From Clostridia bacterium (GTDB lineage: Bacteria; Bacillota; Clostridia; TANB77; CAG-508), in NCBI GenBank assembly GCA_022799315.1, contig JAAWOE010000001.1:1-64000 (forward strand): DNA of 64,000 bases. Reading direction: 5' to 3'. The notes under the pieces were generated by a model. That model worked only from the letters and a program-made list of their open reading frames with translations, did not search any database and was not told the origin of the DNA. A program made the position numbers and the translations under genes. This document shows positions 49,947-58,634 of the stretch, piece after piece. Numbering within the stretch: the first letter of the stretch is position 1; each line of letters begins with the position of its first letter.

Positions 49947-49947
49947 T

Positions 49948-51813
49948 ATGGCTTGTCATCATTGTCACCATGAACATTGTGGAGTAGAAGAAGAACACAA
50001 TGAAAAAGAAGAGAAATCATCAATATATTTATACTGCATTGGAATTTTATTTTTAGTGCTATCATTTATTCCAATGCTTGCAGAATTTAGACTAGAGTTA
50101 GTATTTTTAGCAATTCTATTTTCTGGTTATGAATTACTTTGGAATGGAATAAAAAACATATTTCATTTTAATTTTGAAGAAGAAACTCTTATGACAATTG
50201 CAGTTATTGCAGCATTTATTCTTGGAGAATATACAGAAAGTTGTTTAGTTATTTTATTATATCGTTTAGGAGAATTTTTAGAAGAAAGAGCAAGCGATAA
50301 ATCTGAAGAAAGTATTAAAGAAATTGTTAAAATTAAAGCAGATACAGCAAATCGCGTAATAGAAAATACAATTGAAACTGTAGATGTAAAAGAAATAAAA
50401 GTAGGAGATACTATTTTAATTAAACCAGGAGAAAAAGTTCCAGTAGATTGTAAAATAGTTTATGGCGAATCTGAAATTGATACCTCTAGCTTAACAGGAG
50501 AAAGTAATCCAGTGTATGTAAAAAAAGGAGAAGAGCTTTTATCAGGAGGAGTTAATCTAACAGGGGCAATTACCTGTAAAGTTTTAAGAGATGTAGAAAA
50601 TTCTGCAGCTTCTCAAATTGTGGATTTGGTTTATGAAGCAACTAACAATAAAGGAAAAACAGAAAAATTTATCACAAGATTTTCTAAAATATATACACCA
50701 ATTGTTATTGTAATTTCTATATTAATTGCAATAGTTCCATTTATATTTAAACTAGATGTAAAAGAATGGATTATGAGAGCACTTATATTTTTGGTTGCAT
50801 CTTGTCCATGTAGTTTGGTAATATCTGTACCATTATCATTCTTTACGTCATTAGGTAAGATATCTAAAAAAGGAATGATTATAAAAGGAACAAAACATAT
50901 TGAAAATTTAGCAAAAGCAGACGTAATTGCCTTTGATAAAACAGGAACACTAACTACAGGTGACATGAAAATAGAAGAAATAAAAGCATTTGAACCATAC
51001 GATAAAAATACAATTCTTTCTTATATGTATAGCTTAGAATTATTATCTAACCACCCAATTGGAACAGCGATTAAGAACTATGATGAAGAAATAGAAGAAA
51101 AACACGTAGAAGATTATAAGGAAATTGCAGGACATGGTTTATATGGGAAGATAGAAGAAAAAGAGATACTATTTGGAAATAGCAAATTATTAGAACAGTA
51201 TAATATTGTAAAAAACGAAGATATACCACAAAATGCAATTATTATTGTAGTAGATAAACAAATTGCAGGCTTTATTACACTTGTAGAAGAGGTTAGAAAA
51301 GAAGTAAAAGGACTTGTAGCAAGCTTGAAAATTACAGGAATTAAAAAGATTATGATGCTTACAGGAGATAATGAAAAGAGTGCTAAAAATATAGGAGATA
51401 AGCTGAAATTAGATGAAGTAAAAGCATCTTTATTACCACAAGATAAGCTTGCAGTAATAGAAGAATTAAAGAAAGAAGGGCAAAAAGTAATTTTTGTTGG
51501 AGATGGAATTAATGATAGCCCAGTCTTAGCAAGTAGTAATTTTGGAATTGCAATGGGTGCAGGGACAAATATTGCAAGCATAACAGCGGATGGAATTTTA
51601 ATCTCAAACAACTTAAGTAGTTTACCAAGTATAATAAAAACTGCAAAACGAGCTATGCAAGTTGTAAAATTTAATATAGTATTTTCATTAATTGTTAAAT
51701 TAATTGTACTAATCTTAGGAGCAATAGGAATTGCACCAATATGGCTTGCAATTTTAGCAGATACAGGAGTAACATTCTTAACAGTAGTAAATGCAGTGAA
51801 AAACATAAAATAG
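49948..51813 (+). CDS. cadA: Heavy-metal P1B-type ATPase, CadA/ZntA-like
   Basis: 621-residue membrane pump for divalent metals such as Zn, Cd or Pb. The usual CxxC metal-binding domain is replaced by a short Cys/His-rich head, MACHHCHHEHCG. Membrane metal motif SCPCSL, phosphorylation loop DKTGTLTTG, the TGES actuator in LTGESNP, an HP motif in SNHPIGTA and GDGINDSP are all present. GAGGAGGG precedes the ATG. Regulated with cadC; ends at a long terminator. Confidence 0.95.
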   Translation: MACHHCHHEHCGVEEEHNEKEEKSSIYLYCIGILFLVLSFIPMLAEFRLELVFLAILFSGYELLWNGIKNIFHFNFEEETLMTIAVIAAFILGEYTESCLVILLYRLGEFLEERASDKSEESIKEIVKIKADTANRVIENTIETVDVKEIKVGDTILIKPGEKVPVDCKIVYGESEIDTSSLTGESNPVYVKKGEELLSGGVNLTGAITCKVLRDVENSAASQIVDLVYEATNNKGKTEKFITRFSKIYTPIVIVISILIAIVPFIFKLDVKEWIMRALIFLVASCPCSLVISVPLSFFTSLGKISKKGMIIKGTKHIENLAKADVIAFDKTGTLTTGDMKIEEIKAFEPYDKNTILSYMYSLELLSNHPIGTAIKNYDEEIEEKHVEDYKEIAGHGLYGKIEEKEILFGNSKLLEQYNIVKNEDIPQNAIIIVVDKQIAGFITLVEEVRKEVKGLVASLKITGIKKIMMLTGDNEKSAKNIGDKLKLDEVKASLLPQDKLAVIEELKKEGQKVIFVGDGINDSPVLASSNFGIAMGAGTNIASITADGILISNNLSSLPSIIKTAKRAMQVVKFNIVFSLIVKLIVLILGAIGIAPIWLAILADTGVTFLTVVNAVKNIK

Positions 51814-51814
51814 A

Positions 51815-51877
51815 ATAAAATAAGAATAGAACGGAATCTATAATTTTAATATAGGTTCCGTTCTATTCTTATTTTAT
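51815..51877. terminator. Bidirectional terminator, cadA and DUF2442
   Basis: 28-base arms (51815-51842, 51850-51877) with few mismatches, carrying GAATAGAACGGAA and TTCCGTTCTATTC, between convergent genes. Confidence 0.85.
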
Positions 51878-51881
51878 AAAA

Positions 51882-52163
51882 TTATTTCATTTCTTTAATC
51901 TCAAACTTATATTCATTTATAGGTATACTATTAAAATATATTTTTTCTGGTGCAATATCCTCACCAGTTTCCCATTTTAATGTAATACCAAAAGGTTTGA
52001 CTGTTTTAAATATTTCCTTTTTTCTTAAATTTTTATAATAATCAAATTTTAACATCTCATTCATATCATAAATTTTTTCTTCCCCATTTTTAAACTTAAT
52101 ATATAACAAAAATCCTTCAAGTGCTTTAACTTCTTCTGGCATCGGTTCTATTTGTTTAGTCAT
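51882..52163 (-). CDS. DUF2442 protein
   Basis: 93 residues. LYIKFKNGEEKIYDM and the mid-segment KTVKPFGITLKWETGEDIAPEKIY in part (about residues 54-70) fit DUF2442, small proteins often encoded beside DUF4160. The pair is suspected to be a toxin-antitoxin-like module, but no activity is established. It follows the DUF4160 gene by 22 bases on the minus strand with GGGGGTAT upstream of the ATG. Confidence 0.85.
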   Translation of the reverse strand: MTKQIEPMPEEVKALEGFLLYIKFKNGEEKIYDMNEMLKFDYYKNLRKKEIFKTVKPFGITLKWETGEDIAPEKIYFNSIPINEYKFEIKEMK

Positions 52164-52185
52164 ATTTTCATACCCCCAATTAGTT

Positions 52186-52452
52186 TTATTTTAGTGGTTC
52201 TATTTTAAATGTATCTTTTCCATCTTGAACAAGATACCACAACTTATATAATTCTTCTTTATGTATTTCTATCCAAGCTTCTACTAGTTTTCTTTGTTTA
52301 ATTGGTATGTTACCAATTATAAGATTACCTTCTAAATCAAAGGTAGAGTTATTACCAGAATACTCTACATGAATATGAGGTAAATGGTGTTGCTCGTTGT
52401 CGTTAAAAAACATGCTAATAGCAATACCATAAAATTGTGAAATAGTTGGCAA
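52186..52452 (-). CDS. DUF4160 protein
   Basis: 88 residues: MPTISQFYGIAISMFFND, HLPHIHVEYSG, IPIKQRKLVEAWIEIHKEEL and LWYLVQDG are standard DUF4160 segments. First gene of the minus-strand pair with DUF2442. The function is unknown; pairing with DUF2442 is the main clue. Confidence 0.88.
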   Translation of the reverse strand: MPTISQFYGIAISMFFNDNEQHHLPHIHVEYSGNNSTFDLEGNLIIGNIPIKQRKLVEAWIEIHKEELYKLWYLVQDGKDTFKIEPLK

Positions 52453-52656
52453 AAAGTATCATCCATTATTATAACAGTAAAGATGTTAATTATCAATTAT
52501 TTATTGGAAATTTAAAACTAAGAATATAGTTTTATAAAGATAAAATAATTGAACTTATAATATCTGATATTAGCAGTACTGTCAATAAAAAATGATATAT
52601 TTTTTCATAAAAATAGCTAAATACAGTAAATATCTTGTGTTGAAACGTAGCAACAA

Positions 52657-52685
52657 TTGACACATTATGTAAAATGATATATAAT
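52657..52685 (+). promoter_or_regulatory. Promoter of the 52733-53101 gene, TATGTAAA type
   Basis: TTGACA, 17 bases with TATGTAAAA, TATAAT: consensus hexamers at optimal spacing. The remaining 200 bases between it and the DUF4160 gene are AT-rich with nothing recognised. Confidence 0.82.
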
Positions 52686-52732
52686 ATATGATGTATTAAA
52701 AGCAATCAAGCAAAAGACAGGAGGATTATTCT

Positions 52733-53101
52733 ATGGAAGGAAAAGTAATGACATTTGTGGAACTTATCAACTATGCAAGCGAGGCAAGGAATGAGTTCGA
52801 GGAAGGACAAAAAGAAAAGCACTGCAAAAAAGATGAAGAGATTCGGAGCATTATTAAAGCTATTATTGATAATGTAAAAAAATATAGTGCAGTGCAGGTC
52901 AAGATTCATGCTGGAGTACTATACATAAAGTGCGGAAGTGAAAAAAACGATAAGAAAATCCAAAAAATAAAGGATATAACCCTTGCAGATATTAAAGAGG
53001 CTATCGACCGTATCCCCGCACTGTATGCAGAAATGCCTGATTGCAAACGGAATCCGATATATGTCACCTTCCGTTGTAGTGAAACTGACAGCGAAGAGTA
53101 A
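52733..53101 (+). CDS. Hypothetical protein (122 aa), autonomous cassette
   Basis: Not recognised. A charged helical first half (FEEGQKEKHCKKDEEIRSII), a beta-like centre (VQVKIHAGVLYIKCG), then helix and strand ending YVTFRCSETDSEE. No signal or membrane segment. GGAGGA precedes the ATG. C-ending codons (ATC, CCC, ACC) stand out against the AT-rich genome. Own promoter with a TATGTAAA spacer and own terminator: another self-contained single-gene insert. Confidence 0.65.
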   Translation: MEGKVMTFVELINYASEARNEFEEGQKEKHCKKDEEIRSIIKAIIDNVKKYSAVQVKIHAGVLYIKCGSEKNDKKIQKIKDITLADIKEAIDRIPALYAEMPDCKRNPIYVTFRCSETDSEE

Positions 53102-53135
53102 TGTGATTTTTCCAAAACTGAATAATGAGCGAGAT

Positions 53136-53160
53136 GGGAAGCGTATGCTTCCCGTTTTGC
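53136..53160 (+). terminator. Terminator of the 52733 gene
   Basis: GGGAAGC, loop GTAT, GCTTCCC, then GTTTTGCGTTTT. Confidence 0.75.
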
Positions 53161-53201
53161 GTTTTGAGAAAAGAATATAAATAATTTTTTCGAAAAATAC
53201 C

Positions 53202-53238
53202 TTGCATAGAAAACAGAATTTTGGTACAATACTATTGT
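53202..53238 (+). promoter_or_regulatory. Promoter and operator of the ParE-type module
   Basis: TTGCAT, 17 bases, TACAAT. The palindrome ACAATA-C-TATTGT (53226-53238) overlaps the -10 and is a likely autoregulatory site. Confidence 0.65.
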
Positions 53239-53253
53239 CAAGGAGGCGATAAA

Positions 53254-53448
53254 ATGATAAAAGTAACAAATTTACAACCAATATATGGATTAAGAAAGAA
53301 AACATTTGTAAGACCTAACATGATGCTAGAAGAAGATATTTTAAGTATAGTAAGAGCAATTAGAGCATCAGAAGATGATATTAGAAACGGAAGAGTTTAT
53401 GATGGAATAGAAGTACTAAAGGAGTTAAGAGAACAATATGGTTATTAA
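53254..53448 (+). CDS. Putative antitoxin of a RelE/ParE module
   Basis: 64 residues from the ATG behind AAGGAGG; 11 upstream codons were left out. The C-terminal half (LEEDILSIVRAIRASEDD, VLKELREQYGY) is helical and acidic. It is identified mainly by position: it overlaps the toxin gene by 11 bases and follows a palindromic operator. No specific antitoxin family was recognised. Confidence 0.65.
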   Translation: MIKVTNLQPIYGLRKKTFVRPNMMLEEDILSIVRAIRASEDDIRNGRVYDGIEVLKELREQYGY

Positions 53449-53770
53449 TAATTCTTATAAGATAATATTTACCAAACGCTTTATAAGAGAATTGGAAAAA
53501 GTTTATAAGTATTTAGCAGAAGAATTGTATTTTATTCATTTTACTAAGTATTTAATGAACAAAATAGATGATGTTTTAATACAAATTTCTATATTTCCTA
53601 AATCTCATGAACGAATAGAAAACACACAGTATCGTAAAGTATTAGTAAAGAAATATATTATTATATATACAGTAAATGAAAAGAAAAAGACAGTTTACAT
53701 TTTACATATTTTTCATTCAAAAAGTGATTATCAAAGAAAGTTAAATTCTAAATTTTTTAAATCTAAATAA
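53438..53770 (+). CDS. RelE/ParE-type toxin
   Basis: 110 residues. YKIIFTKRFIRELEKVYKYL opens like ParE/RelE toxins, HERIENTQYRKVLVKKYIIIY and VYILHIFHSKSDY give the central and final strands with conserved Arg/Tyr/His. RelE members cut mRNA at the ribosome and ParE members poison gyrase; which applies is not decidable here. Overlap with the upstream gene implies coupled translation. Confidence 0.82.
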   Translation: MVINNSYKIIFTKRFIRELEKVYKYLAEELYFIHFTKYLMNKIDDVLIQISIFPKSHERIENTQYRKVLVKKYIIIYTVNEKKKTVYILHIFHSKSDYQRKLNSKFFKSK

Positions 53771-53963
53771 AATCAAATAAAATAAAAACAACTAAATAAA
53801 GCAAAAGTAATGGCGTGAAGATACAGACCGCTATTAATAGTATAATTAAAAAGAGTATTATTTTAAAAATATAAATTTTTCCATAAAAATAGCCAAATCC
53901 CTTTTAAAATCTTAATAAATAGTGTACAATTATATACAAATTGTATTACTAGGAGAATAAAGG

Positions 53964-55652
53964 ATGAATAAGAAATGGGAATATTATAATAGTGATGAAA
54001 AAATAGTAGAAGAGTTACAAGAAAAATTTAACATTAGCAAATTACTTGCTACTATTTTAGCCAATCGTGGAATAATTGAAGATGAAAAAGTTAGAAAATT
54101 TTTAGAACCGACAAGAGAAGATTTTTATGACCCATTTTTAATGCCGGATATGGAAGTTGCTATAAATCGTATAATAGAAGCAATAAATAAAAACGAAAAA
54201 ATTATGATTTATGGTGATTACGATGTAGATGGAATTACAAGTATTTCAGTTCTACAAAAGTTTCTAAAAGAAAGAGAAGTAGAAGTATCAAGCTATATTC
54301 CTAATAGATTAGAAGAAGGATATGGACTAAATAAAGAGGCAATTAAAGGAATTTATGATAAAGGCTATAGATTAATGATAACAGTAGATTGTGGAATTTC
54401 TGCAATAGAAGAAATAGAATATGCAAATTCATTAGGGATAACCACAATCATTACAGACCATCATGAGCCATTAGAAGAATTGCCAAAAGCATTAGCAGTA
54501 ATAGATGCAAAAAGAAAAGATAATAAATACCCATTTAACCAGTTAGCAGGTGTAGGTGTTGTATTTAAAGTAATTCAAGCACTTGGAATTAAATTAGGAC
54601 TAGATGAAAAGGAATATCTAAAATACTTAGACCTAGTTTGTGTAGGAACGATATCAGATATTGTTCCATTAGTGGATGAAAATCGTGTAATTGCAAAATT
54701 AGGTTTAAAGCTAGTAAATGTAACTAAAAATTTAGGTCTAAGATGTTTATTAGAAGCAGCAGGTTATAAAACAATAGATTCAAATACAGTATCATTTGGA
54801 ATTGCGCCAAGAGTAAATGCGTGTGGTAGAATGGGACATGAAACAGAAGCTTTAGATATATTTTTATCAGATGATATTAATGAAGTAAGAAATTTAACAG
54901 AAAAACTAAATGAATATAATAGAACAAGACAAGAAACCGAAAAAAATATTGTAAAAGAAGCACTACAACTAATTGAAACAAATAAAGAAAATGAAAAAAG
55001 TGCAATAGTATTAGGGCATAATGGATGGCATCATGGAGTTATAGGTATAGTTTCTTCTAAAATAACAGAAACTTATTTTAAACCAAGTATCTTAGTATCT
55101 TTTGAAGATGGAGCGGCAAAAGGCTCTGGAAGAAGTATACCAGGTTTTGATTTACACGAAGCATTATGCAAATGTAGTAACTTCTTAGAAAAATACGGTG
55201 GACATGAAATGGCAGTTGGGCTTAGTTTAAAAGAAGAAAATTTTGAAAGTTTTAAACAAGAATTAGTTAAAATTGCAAAAGAAAGTAAAGTAGACGAAAT
55301 TTTGCCAGTAATTTATATAGATGGTACGGTAAAACAAGAAGACATGAAAATGGATTTTGTAAAAGAATTACACAAGCTTGAGCCATTTGGAGAAGGAAAC
55401 AAAATGCCATTATTTGCATATAAAGGTTTAAAAATTAATTCTATACGTGCATTAACAGAAGGAAAACATTTAAAATTGACACTAAAAGATGATAATATTA
55501 TAATAGATGCTATAGGATTTAATATGGGAAATTTAGTAAATGAATACTTAATAGGAGATAAAGTAGATATTGTTGGTGTTCTAGAAGTAAATAATTTTAA
55601 TGGCATGGAAAACATACAAATAAATTTAAAAGATATTATGAAATCTATATAA
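53964..55652 (+). CDS. recJ: Single-strand exonuclease RecJ
   Basis: 562 residues, 5'-3' exonuclease for recombination and mismatch repair. The DHH domain has YGDYDVDGITS, DCGISA and TDHHEP; the DHHA1 domain has GHNGWHHGVIGIVSSKI and KGSGRSIPGFDLH; the C-terminal OB part follows with GTVKQEDMKM. AGGAGAA precedes the ATG. The preceding 190 bases show no clear element apart from an AT-rich promoter region. Confidence 0.93.
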   Translation: MNKKWEYYNSDEKIVEELQEKFNISKLLATILANRGIIEDEKVRKFLEPTREDFYDPFLMPDMEVAINRIIEAINKNEKIMIYGDYDVDGITSISVLQKFLKEREVEVSSYIPNRLEEGYGLNKEAIKGIYDKGYRLMITVDCGISAIEEIEYANSLGITTIITDHHEPLEELPKALAVIDAKRKDNKYPFNQLAGVGVVFKVIQALGIKLGLDEKEYLKYLDLVCVGTISDIVPLVDENRVIAKLGLKLVNVTKNLGLRCLLEAAGYKTIDSNTVSFGIAPRVNACGRMGHETEALDIFLSDDINEVRNLTEKLNEYNRTRQETEKNIVKEALQLIETNKENEKSAIVLGHNGWHHGVIGIVSSKITETYFKPSILVSFEDGAAKGSGRSIPGFDLHEALCKCSNFLEKYGGHEMAVGLSLKEENFESFKQELVKIAKESKVDEILPVIYIDGTVKQEDMKMDFVKELHKLEPFGEGNKMPLFAYKGLKINSIRALTEGKHLKLTLKDDNIIIDAIGFNMGNLVNEYLIGDKVDIVGVLEVNNFNGMENIQINLKDIMKSI

Positions 55653-55675
55653 ATGAAAATGAAGGTGGTGTAATA

Positions 55676-57874
55676 ATGCAAGAAGAGCCAAAAGCTACAA
55701 TAAATGATATTATATCTAAAATGAAAAAGAATAATTGGCGTACAAATACAAAGCTAATAACAAAGGCATATAACTATGCCATTTCAAACCATGGAGATCA
55801 AAAAAGGAAATCTGGCGAGCCATACATTATTCATCCATTACAAGTAGCATATACTTTAGCTAATATGGAAATGGATGATGCAACTGTTTGTGCAGCATTA
55901 TTACATGATGTAGTAGAAGATACTACAATAACACATGAAGATTTAATACAAGAATTTGGTGAAGAAATTGCTGGAATGGTAGATGGTGTTACCAAACTTG
56001 GAAAATTAAATTATGCGTCACTTAAAGAACAACAAGTAGAAGACTATAGGAAAATGTTTTTAGCAATGGGAAAAGATATAAGAGTTATTCTAATAAAACT
56101 AGCAGATAGACTTCATAATATGAGAACTCTAAAATATCTTTCTCGTGATAGACAAATTGCAAATGCTAGTGAAACAATGGAATTATATGCTCCACTTGCA
56201 AATCGTTTGGGTATGTATTCTTTAAAATGGGAGTTAGAAGATTTATCTTTTAAATATTTGTATCCAGAAGATTATAGAGAAATTGTTGAAGGATTAGATA
56301 AAAAAAGAGAAGAAAGATTATCTTTTATTGAAAAGATATTAGAAGAAATTAAGAAGGAATTAAAAGTACAACATATAGAAGCGGAAATAAAAGGAAGAGC
56401 AAAACATTTATATAGTATTTATAGAAAAATGAAAAGAGATAATTGCACATTAGATCAAATATACGATTTATTTGCACTTAGAATTATTGTTAATTCTGTT
56501 AAAGATTGTTATGCAGCACTTGGTGTAGTTCACGAGCTATATAATCCAATGCCTGGAAGATTTAAAGATTATATAGCTGTTCCAAAACCAAACATGTATC
56601 AATCTTTACATACAACGTTAATTGGCGATAAAGGAACACCATTTGAAGTACAAATTCGTACATGGGATATGCACAGAATTGCAGAATATGGTATTGCCGC
56701 ACATTGGGCATATAAAGAGGCGAACTTTGCAAAAGGTAAAAAGACAAATGTAAAAGTTGAAGAAGATAAACTTGCATGGCTTAGAGAAACACTAGAATGG
56801 CAAAAAGAATTACAAGACCCAGAGGAATTTTTAAACACATTAAAAACAGAATTATTTGAAGATGAAGTATATGTGTTTACACCAAAAGGAGATATTAAAG
56901 TATTACCAACTGGTGCAACACCAATAGATTTTGCATATAACATACATGCTCAAGTAGGACACAAAATGACTGGATGTAAAATTAATTCTAAAATGATGCC
57001 AATTATAACAAAACTAAAAAACGGTGATATTGTAGAAATAATTACTTCTGATAATGCTAAAGGACCAAGTAGAGATTGGTTAAAATTCGTTAAAAGTACT
57101 TCTGCAAGAAATAAAATTCAGGCTTGGTTTAAAAAAGAACAAAGAGATGAAAACATTGTTAAAGGTAAAGAATTAATAGAAAAAGAAATTAAAAGAATTG
57201 GAATGTCTTCATCAGAACTTCATAAACAAGAATATGTACAAGCAGCACTTGATAGATATAAGTATAATAGTTTAGATGATATGTATGCATCTGTTGGATT
57301 TGGCGCAATATCAGCAGGGAAAATTATTGCAAGAATACTAGAAGAATACAAAAAGGTTAATAAAGATGAACAAATAGAGAAAAAAATAGAAGAGCTTGCG
57401 ACCCAAAGAAAGCCTAGAAATAATATTCCAAAAAGTGGTATTGTTGTAAAAGGAATAGACAATTGTTTAGTAAAACTATCTAAATGTTGTAACCCAGTTC
57501 CAGGAGATAATATAATAGGTTATATTACAAAAGGAAGAGGAGTATCAATACATACAACAGAGTGTGTTAATATAAAAGATTTACTACAAGAAGAAGATAG
57601 AATTATTGATGTTGAATGGTATAACGAAAAAACATCAAGCTATAATGTTGATATTGAAGCATATTCAAATGATAGAACAGGACTACTTGCAGATATTATT
57701 AAAGCAATTTACGATTCTAAAACAAAACTTATTGCTGTTAATAGTAAGATAAATAAAGAAAGAATTGTTATTACAGAAATTACAGTGGAAGTAGAAAATT
57801 TAGAAGATCTTAATAAAACATTAAAAGCAATAAGAAAAGTAGATAGTGTATTTGAAGTACAAAGAAAAAAATAA
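55676..57874 (+). CDS. relA: Bifunctional (p)ppGpp synthetase/hydrolase Rel
   Basis: 732 residues. HD hydrolase domain with YIIHPLQVAYTLANM and ALLHDVVEDT, synthetase domain with GRAKHLYSIYRKM and FKDYIAVPKPNMYQSLHTT, TGS domain with VFTPKGDIKVLPTGATPIDFAY, a zinc-finger-like KCCNPVPGD and a C-terminal ACT domain. Intact HD and synthetase motifs point to a dual enzyme of the stringent response. GAAGGTGG precedes the ATG. Order recJ-rel-MBL-hisS is typical of Firmicutes. Confidence 0.96.
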   Translation: MQEEPKATINDIISKMKKNNWRTNTKLITKAYNYAISNHGDQKRKSGEPYIIHPLQVAYTLANMEMDDATVCAALLHDVVEDTTITHEDLIQEFGEEIAGMVDGVTKLGKLNYASLKEQQVEDYRKMFLAMGKDIRVILIKLADRLHNMRTLKYLSRDRQIANASETMELYAPLANRLGMYSLKWELEDLSFKYLYPEDYREIVEGLDKKREERLSFIEKILEEIKKELKVQHIEAEIKGRAKHLYSIYRKMKRDNCTLDQIYDLFALRIIVNSVKDCYAALGVVHELYNPMPGRFKDYIAVPKPNMYQSLHTTLIGDKGTPFEVQIRTWDMHRIAEYGIAAHWAYKEANFAKGKKTNVKVEEDKLAWLRETLEWQKELQDPEEFLNTLKTELFEDEVYVFTPKGDIKVLPTGATPIDFAYNIHAQVGHKMTGCKINSKMMPIITKLKNGDIVEIITSDNAKGPSRDWLKFVKSTSARNKIQAWFKKEQRDENIVKGKELIEKEIKRIGMSSSELHKQEYVQAALDRYKYNSLDDMYASVGFGAISAGKIIARILEEYKKVNKDEQIEKKIEELATQRKPRNNIPKSGIVVKGIDNCLVKLSKCCNPVPGDNIIGYITKGRGVSIHTTECVNIKDLLQEEDRIIDVEWYNEKTSSYNVDIEAYSNDRTGLLADIIKAIYDSKTKLIAVNSKINKERIVITEITVEVENLEDLNKTLKAIRKVDSVFEVQRKK

Positions 57875-57893
57875 AATAATGAGGGTGTTACAA

Positions 57894-58541
57894 ATGATAC
57901 TAAAAAGGTTACAATTAGAAACTGCATTAGCAGACCCAACTAATTGCTATATTATAGTAGATGAAAAAACTAAAGAAACAATGGTAATAGACCCAGCAAG
58001 TCATTCAGAAGAAATTTGCGAAATGCTAGATATTTTAGAAGCAAAGCCAAAATATATTTATTTAACGCATTGCCATGGAGACCACACGGGATCCGTTGTA
58101 GATTTGCAAAACAAATATGGAGCAAAAGTATTAATAGAAAGAAAAGAAAGTGAAAATTTAAGAAATCCTGAGGTAACCTTAAATTATTATATAGGGATAC
58201 CAGATATTAAGTTAGAAGAAGATTCTAGAATTGATGAAAATGATTTAATTCATTTAGGAAACTTAGAATTTAGAGTAATTCATACACCAGGACATACAAA
58301 TGGAAGTACGTCACTTTATTGTGAAAAAGAAAAAATGTTATTTAGTGGAGACACAATGTTTAGAAGAACATGGGGAAGAACTGATTTACCAACAGGAAGT
58401 TTAGTAGATATTATAGATTCTATTACAAATAAATTATTAGTTTTACCAGATGATACAATTGTTTATCCAGGACATGGAAAATCAACTATGATAAGAGAAG
58501 AAAAATCAATATATTTAGAATTAAGACAACAAGAATTTTAG
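57894..58541 (+). CDS. MBL-fold metallo-hydrolase (glyoxalase II-like)
   Basis: 215 residues from the ATG behind GAGGGTG; 16 upstream codons overlapping rel were left out. Metal site LTHCHGDHTGS, IHTPGHTNGSTS, LFSGDTMF and YPGHGKST. Members hydrolyse thioesters such as S-lactoylglutathione or related substrates; the real substrate here is unknown. Conserved neighbour of rel and hisS. Confidence 0.9.
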   Translation: MILKRLQLETALADPTNCYIIVDEKTKETMVIDPASHSEEICEMLDILEAKPKYIYLTHCHGDHTGSVVDLQNKYGAKVLIERKESENLRNPEVTLNYYIGIPDIKLEEDSRIDENDLIHLGNLEFRVIHTPGHTNGSTSLYCEKEKMLFSGDTMFRRTWGRTDLPTGSLVDIIDSITNKLLVLPDDTIVYPGHGKSTMIREEKSIYLELRQQEF

Positions 58542-58588
58542 AACCCCCAGTCGTCTTTCAGACGCAGCCCCCTTAAGTAAAGGGGCCA
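58541..58588. repeat. CCCCCAGTCGT-type double hairpin before hisS
   Basis: Second copy of the repeat at 40789: GAACCCCCAGTCG, stem CGTCT-TTC-AGACG, then CCCCCTT...AAGGGG. Confidence 0.7.
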
Positions 58589-58634
58589 TTACTCTACATG
58601 AATAGATAACTATAAAATGAAAGGAGCAAGAAAC

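Noticed and set aside
58541-58634. T-box leader for hisS
   Set aside because: No T-box conserved sequence or specifier arrangement is visible; the gap holds only the double-hairpin repeat also found after polA.
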